In this document: positions 13,574 through 17,221 of the stretch, in pieces
Position numbering within the stretch: the stretch's first letter is position 1
Layout: the number at the start of each line of letters is the position of its first letter
Origin: Cyanobacteria bacterium UBA11153
Lineage (GTDB): Bacteria > Cyanobacteriota > Cyanobacteriia > Cyanobacteriales > Coleofasciculaceae
Direction: 5' to 3'
NCBI GenBank assembly: GCA_003511885.1
Contig: DOIX01000358.1
Coordinates: forward strand, 1 to 17,221
Length of the DNA: 17,221 nucleotides
Position numbers and translations under genes: made by a program
The notes under the pieces: generated by a model
Databases searched by the model: none
Seen by the model: the letters and a program-made list of their open reading frames with translations, nothing else
Told to the model about the DNA's origin: nothing

Positions 13574-15814
13574 ATGGAATTTGATTTTTTACCGAAATTA
13601 CCTAAATCAAATCTGGACGATCGCAAATTTCAGGATTTGGTGGATGAATGTATTTTACGGATTCCTCGATATTGCCCGGAATGGACTAATTATAATCCTA
13701 GCGATCCTGGTATTACTCTGATTGAATTGTTTGCGTGGCTGACGGATCAAATGTTGCTGCGCTTCAATCAAGTGCCGCTGCGGAATTATATTACTTTTCT
13801 GGAAGTATTGGGAATTCGTCTTAAGCCTCCCGTACCTGCTCAAACTGTTCAAACTTTCTATCTCAGCGGTACTCTTAATGAAAATCATCTCATTCCAGCA
13901 GGTACGGAGGTGGCAACAATTCGGACTCAGACTGAAGAGGCGATTGTTTTTAGCACTGTTCGCGATTTAATTATTGGTAAGCCGAGAATTAGACATTTTT
14001 TAACGGCGGAAACTGATGAAGATGAACCTCAAGTTTTACGAGATAGGTTTGTGGGTGCTTGGACTCAGGAACCGAATGGAGATTGGAATGGTTCAAATAT
14101 ATCATGTTTTAGCGAGCAACCTCAACCGGGGAATTGTTTCTATTTAGTATTCGATGGGGATGGAGAAATTGAAGGAAATGCGATCGCAATTACTTTCAAG
14201 GGCGAAGCGGCGACAGCGACAGGGATTAATCCGGAAAATCCGCCCCGTCGTTGGGAGGCTTGGAATGGTGAATATTGGGAATCTGTTTTATTAAACGAAT
14301 CTGATGATTATACTAGGGGATTCAGTTTTAGCGAATTAGTCCGTCAAGGGGGAAATCCTTTGCAAGGGGCAGATGTGGTATTACATTTAAACCAGCGTTG
14401 GCCTGTGAGTCAATTTGTGACTTATCGAGGACGGTGGTTGCGTTGCGTTTACAATGAAACTGACCTTCGTCAGCCCGGTTATATTCGTTCCCCTCGGATT
14501 GTCGGCTTGAGCAGTCGTTCGATTGGCGGCACTGTTGAAGCGATTCAATGCAGTACGATTAGAAATGAAATTTTGGGAGAAAGTACTGGCAATCCCGGAC
14601 AAACTTTTCAATTACAAGGGACGGGAATTTTACCTCGGAAAGAAGACGAACATATTTTAGTGACACCTCCCGGAGGTTTGCCTCAAATCTGGCAAGAAGT
14701 AACTGATTTTGCTGATTCAGGACCGGAAGATCCGCACTATACAATCGATTCCAGAACAGGTACAATTCAATTTGGCCCCCTCCTGAGAGAACCGACTCAA
14801 TTAAGCGATCGCACTCAATGGCGCATGAGATCCCAAAGCGTTACAGGGCAAGGAAATTCCCCACTTCTGCCAGAAGCAAGAGGACAATTAGCTAGTAATA
14901 CTGTTCCCAGATTAGATGCGGCTTCTCTGCAAAATATGGAACGTCAATATGGAGCAGTACCGCCAAGAGGCTCCCTAATTCTGATGGTAGCTTACCGCAT
15001 CGGCGGCGGACAAAAAGGTAATATCCAAAGCGGTAGTATCAAGATTTTGAAATCAGCCATTCCCTACATTAGCAGCACAATTAATCACAGCCCAGCCCGC
15101 AACGGCGCAGATGCCGAATCTTTGGAAGATGCCGTCATGCGAGTACCCCGCCTTTTGCGTACTCGCGATAGGGCTGTAACTCCAGAAGACTTTGAATATC
15201 TTGCTAGAGAAGCAGGCGGAGGCGGAATTGCCCGAAGTCGCTGCTTGCCACCAAAGAAAAAAGAGGATGCAGGTATTGTTCGCCTCTTGCTCGTACCTCA
15301 AGCTAATACAGATACAATTGACCGAGGATTGGGTATCGATCCGGATTTATTTAAAATTACCCCTCAGCTCCGAGAGAGAGTTAGTGCTTATCTGGATGAG
15401 CGAAGATTGCTAGGAGTCGAGGTAAGATATGAGGAACCAGAATACGTTGGTGTTTCTGTCCAAACCGAAGTTGCCCTAGAAGCAGCTTACAATAATCCTC
15501 TGGCTCGAGACGAAATCCTCAAAAAATTGCAAGTTTCTCTCTACCGCTTCCTCAATCCTCTCACAGGTGGACCAGAGGGTACAGGTTGGCCTTTTGGTCG
15601 TCCGGTATATGCTTCAGATATTGTCACTATATTGCAACGGATTAATGGAGTCAGCTATTTAGGAGCAATACAATTATTTCAATTACGTCAATCGGAAGAG
15701 GGTTGGCAGAGAAGCTTACCTCAAGAGCCTGTAATTGACCCAGGTCGCTTCGGATTGATCTGTTCCTGGTACAATAATCGCTTGCGATCTAGTCATGCGA
15801 TTAATATTTTGTAA
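13574..15814 (+). CDS. Baseplate J-like wedge protein (putative baseplate assembly protein, Afp11-like)
   Basis: A 746-residue large baseplate protein. The N-terminus has the family opening: FDFLPKLPKSNLDDRKFQDL, then RIPRYCPEWTNYNPSDPGITL and IELFAWLTDQMLLRFNQVP (residues 1-70), which fixes the start at this ATG. The middle, about 130-480, is a variable beta-rich region. The C-terminal J-like core begins near 515 (EDAVMRVPRLLRTRDRAVTPEDFEYLAREA) and ends with GGPEGTGWPFGRPVYASDI at about 664-685 and a VSYLGAIQLF segment. Such proteins form the wedge arms around the spike, contacting the gp25-like and gpI-like proteins encoded on either side. It has no ribosome binding site: the heptamer array touches the ATG. 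Translation may be leaderless-like, use other mRNA signals, or be weak. Confidence 0.94.
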   Translation: MEFDFLPKLPKSNLDDRKFQDLVDECILRIPRYCPEWTNYNPSDPGITLIELFAWLTDQMLLRFNQVPLRNYITFLEVLGIRLKPPVPAQTVQTFYLSGTLNENHLIPAGTEVATIRTQTEEAIVFSTVRDLIIGKPRIRHFLTAETDEDEPQVLRDRFVGAWTQEPNGDWNGSNISCFSEQPQPGNCFYLVFDGDGEIEGNAIAITFKGEAATATGINPENPPRRWEAWNGEYWESVLLNESDDYTRGFSFSELVRQGGNPLQGADVVLHLNQRWPVSQFVTYRGRWLRCVYNETDLRQPGYIRSPRIVGLSSRSIGGTVEAIQCSTIRNEILGESTGNPGQTFQLQGTGILPRKEDEHILVTPPGGLPQIWQEVTDFADSGPEDPHYTIDSRTGTIQFGPLLREPTQLSDRTQWRMRSQSVTGQGNSPLLPEARGQLASNTVPRLDAASLQNMERQYGAVPPRGSLILMVAYRIGGGQKGNIQSGSIKILKSAIPYISSTINHSPARNGADAESLEDAVMRVPRLLRTRDRAVTPEDFEYLAREAGGGGIARSRCLPPKKKEDAGIVRLLLVPQANTDTIDRGLGIDPDLFKITPQLRERVSAYLDERRLLGVEVRYEEPEYVGVSVQTEVALEAAYNNPLARDEILKKLQVSLYRFLNPLTGGPEGTGWPFGRPVYASDIVTILQRINGVSYLGAIQLFQLRQSEEGWQRSLPQEPVIDPGRFGLICSWYNNRLRSSHAINIL

Positions 15815-15843
15815 AAACGAGGAATGGGGGGTAGGGAGTGGGA

Positions 15844-15938
15844 AATGGGGAATGACTAATTGCTATGGAAGATAAGCTAATGTCAGACAGGCTAATTGCT
15901 AATTGCTAATTGCTATTCCTTAATCCCCATTCCCCATT
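15844..15938. repeat. Inverted repeat AATGGGGAAT in the gpI leader
   Basis: AATGGGGAAT (15844-15853) is the exact reverse complement of ATTCCCCATT (15929-15938), which lies 9 bp upstream of the start codon at 15948. Between them lie AATTGCT-type heptamers (about 15894-15914). The leader could fold so that the start-proximal region is in a stem. Confidence 0.6.
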
Positions 15939-15942
15939 CCCC
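15922..15942. repeat. CCCCATT heptamer repeat next to a start codon
   Basis: About three units of a CCCCATT heptamer end five bases before the ATG at 15948, with only adenines between. This is the third gene in the window with repeat sequence where a ribosome binding site is expected. Confidence 0.8.
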
Positions 15943-15947
15943 AAAAA

Positions 15948-16988
15948 ATGACTCAAACTCGCGATATTTTACCTTTACGTTTGCAACTGACACCGATGCA
16001 GGTGTCAGAGATTATCCCCGTACCAACTAAACCAGGGGATGATCGGAGGTACTCGCCTCTGGCGGCTCTGAATGGGAAAGAAGAGAGATTAGGGGGTTGT
16101 CAAGTTACTCTATACCCTGGAGAAGGGAGTGAACTTCTGATCCAGCTCGAAAATCGAGGCGATCGCAATTTACAATTTAATATCAGAATTGAGGGTGATT
16201 TTCCTTCCCAATGGTATCGCCTCAATATGGAAGGGAGAGAAGTACCGCCGAGAAGAGAAATAAATGCTGTTGTTTACTTTGAAATTCCTCCTGATTTCTT
16301 TGAGTCGGATGAGGTGGGAAAATATAGTCGTCCTCTGCAACTAGATTATCAGGGTAAGATTTCGATCTTATATTCTGAAGCAGACACAGGACGACAACTT
16401 AATGAATCTTCTATATTTTATCTCCACATTCGTTCCCGCAGTCTCTATCCAAAGTTTCTGCCAGAAATCTATGGAGAAGTAGATTTTATTGGTCGCTTTC
16501 TGAAGATTTTTGAGGAAACTTTTGAACCAACAGTCCAAGCTTTGGATGCGATGTGGGCTTATCTCGATCCTTTGATGACTGCGGAGGCGCTTTTACCTTT
16601 TCTCGCTCATTGGGTGGGTTGGAATCTTAATCCAGCTTTAGGGTTAAATCGACAGCGATATCTAATTCGTCAGGCGATGGAAATCTATCGCTGGCGGGGA
16701 ACTCGTCGAGGATTGCGTTTTTATTTACATTTGTTCACAGATTTACCTCTGGATGAAGATTTGCCAGAAGCTGAGAAGCATATTAGCATTCGGGAAATGT
16801 TTACTGAGGGTTTTGTGATGGGGAATACTCAGTTAGGGGCAAATTCTTTTGTTGGTGGCGGACAACCTTATCATTTTACTGTAGTATTGCGTACAGATAA
16901 TATGGTGAGGATTGATGAAATGTTAGTCAGGGAAATTATTGAGCAGGAAAAGCCTGCTTTCTGTACATATCAATTGCAGATAATTTGA
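15948..16988 (+). CDS. gpI-like baseplate protein with extra N-terminal beta domain
   Basis: A 346-residue protein in two parts. Residues 1 to about 160 form a beta-rich, Ig-like-looking domain (VTLYPGEGSELLIQLENRGDRNLQF, RPLQLDYQGKISILY). From residue 162 comes the phage tail protein I-like part: RSRSLYPKFLPEIYGEVDFIGRFLKIFEE, then LDAMWAYLDPLMTAEALLPFLAHWVGW and IYRWRGTRRGLRFYLHLFTDL (to about 266). The final segment has GGGQPYHFTVVLR and REIIEQEKPAF. The second part is typical of the tail-protein-I baseplate component (Afp12-like), which joins the wedge to fibres. P2 gpI itself is only the second part, so the N-terminal domain is an addition. Order after the J-like gene is as in phage tails. 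No Shine-Dalgarno is visible. The stop codon is the first three bases of a TGATAGT repeat. Confidence 0.88.
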   Translation: MTQTRDILPLRLQLTPMQVSEIIPVPTKPGDDRRYSPLAALNGKEERLGGCQVTLYPGEGSELLIQLENRGDRNLQFNIRIEGDFPSQWYRLNMEGREVPPRREINAVVYFEIPPDFFESDEVGKYSRPLQLDYQGKISILYSEADTGRQLNESSIFYLHIRSRSLYPKFLPEIYGEVDFIGRFLKIFEETFEPTVQALDAMWAYLDPLMTAEALLPFLAHWVGWNLNPALGLNRQRYLIRQAMEIYRWRGTRRGLRFYLHLFTDLPLDEDLPEAEKHISIREMFTEGFVMGNTQLGANSFVGGGQPYHFTVVLRTDNMVRIDEMLVREIIEQEKPAFCTYQLQII

Positions 16989-17006
16989 TAGTTGATAGTT
17001 GATAGT
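16986..17006. repeat. TGATAGT heptamer repeat beginning at a stop codon
   Basis: Three perfect 7-bp TGATAGT units begin with the TGA stop codon of the gpI-like gene, so the repeat and the coding end overlap exactly. Confidence 0.85.
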
Positions 17007-17060
17007 TGTCCAGTCATTCATGATATAGTAACCACTTCGGCTCTTTCGTCGAACTCAGGT

Positions 17061-17172
17061 TATAGCAAGGGACTAGGGGCTAGAGGCTAGGGGCTAGGGG
17101 CTAGGGAAGAAAGCTTTTCAATCAAGGGTGGAAGGGATTTAGAATGCCTTAACTGCCCTGGCGGTTGCTATA
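17061..17172. repeat. MITE-like element with TATAGCAA ends, containing GGGCTAG heptamers
   Basis: TATAGCAA (17061-17068) and its reverse complement TTGCTATA (17165-17172) bracket 112 bp. Inside is a GGGCTAG heptamer array (about 17070-17106). The right end GGCGGTTGCTATA matches the right end of the 12312-12419 unit at 12 of 13 positions. No coding sequence is present. Confidence 0.4.
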
Positions 17173-17198
17173 TTAATAAGCTGCTACGCATTTAATTT

Positions 17199-17216
17199 GG
17201 GCTTGCTGTATAAGTC
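17199..17216 (+). repeat. Insertion-sequence-end-like 18-mer, right copy
   Basis: GGGCTTGCTGTATAAGTC is the inverted copy, 17 of 18 matching, of the 18-mer at 88-105. With GGGCTTG as outer tip, its element would extend right, out of the window. Both tips then face the injection-system locus. Confidence 0.45.
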
Positions 17217-17221
17217 ATTAA

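Noticed and set aside
5320..16988. Prophage
   Set aside because: No capsid, portal, terminase, integrase or lysis gene is visible, and the spacers are loose and repeat-filled.
1..17221. tRNA, rRNA or known riboswitch
   Set aside because: No cloverleaf, rRNA signature or known riboswitch core was recognised by eye on either strand.

Overview
The window reads as chromosomal DNA of a cyanobacterium, probably a filamentous one. Three observations support this: eight copies of the octamer GCGATCGC (the HIP1 motif abundant in many cyanobacterial genomes), spacers filled with heptanucleotide tandem repeats (the STRR class known from filamentous cyanobacteria), and a long perfect palindrome of a type scattered through such genomes. 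The genus cannot be fixed from the sequence.

Layout. Positions 1-374 carry no intact gene: a short 8-bp tandem repeat, an insertion-sequence-end-like 18-mer and a possible gene remnant. Positions 375-5140 (minus strand) hold a two-gene RND efflux unit: a lipoprotein periplasmic adaptor (3827-5140) followed by the inner-membrane RND pump (375-3662). Positions 5320-8968 (minus strand) hold the contractile tail module: a single-chain sheath (7259-8968), then three small tube-type proteins (6677-7162, 5956-6453, 5320-5820). A 645-bp divergent regulatory region (8969-9613) separates this from the plus-strand baseplate and spike module: an Afp7-like tube/baseplate adaptor without LysM (9614-10141), a VgrG-like spike (10358-12310), a DUF4280/PAAR-like tip (12516-12911), a gp25-like baseplate wedge (13013-13417), a large baseplate J-like wedge protein (13574-15814) and a gpI-like baseplate protein with an extra N-terminal beta domain (15948-16988). 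The last 233 bp are repeats plus a second, inverted copy of the 18-mer seen near position 88.

How the genes work together. The eight gene products from sheath to gpI make most of a contractile injection system (CIS) of the extracellular or thylakoid-anchored cyanobacterial type: an inner tube of gp19-like rings inside a contractile sheath, sitting on a gp25/J/I baseplate and tipped by VgrG plus a PAAR-like cone. No capsid, portal, terminase or T6SS membrane-complex gene is present, so this is neither an intact prophage nor a canonical T6SS. The AAA+ ATPase, tail terminator, tape measure and tail fibre expected for a complete particle are not in the window and may lie beyond 17221 or elsewhere. 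No effector is recognisable.

The most distinctive sequence-level feature is that the spacers are unusually loose for a tail operon (about 100-220 bp). Many are built of heptamer repeats that touch stop or start codons. Three genes (RND pump, J-like and gpI-like) have repeat sequence directly at the start codon with no Shine-Dalgarno, whereas the sheath, the tube proteins, the Afp7-like adaptor and the PAAR-like gene have good ones.
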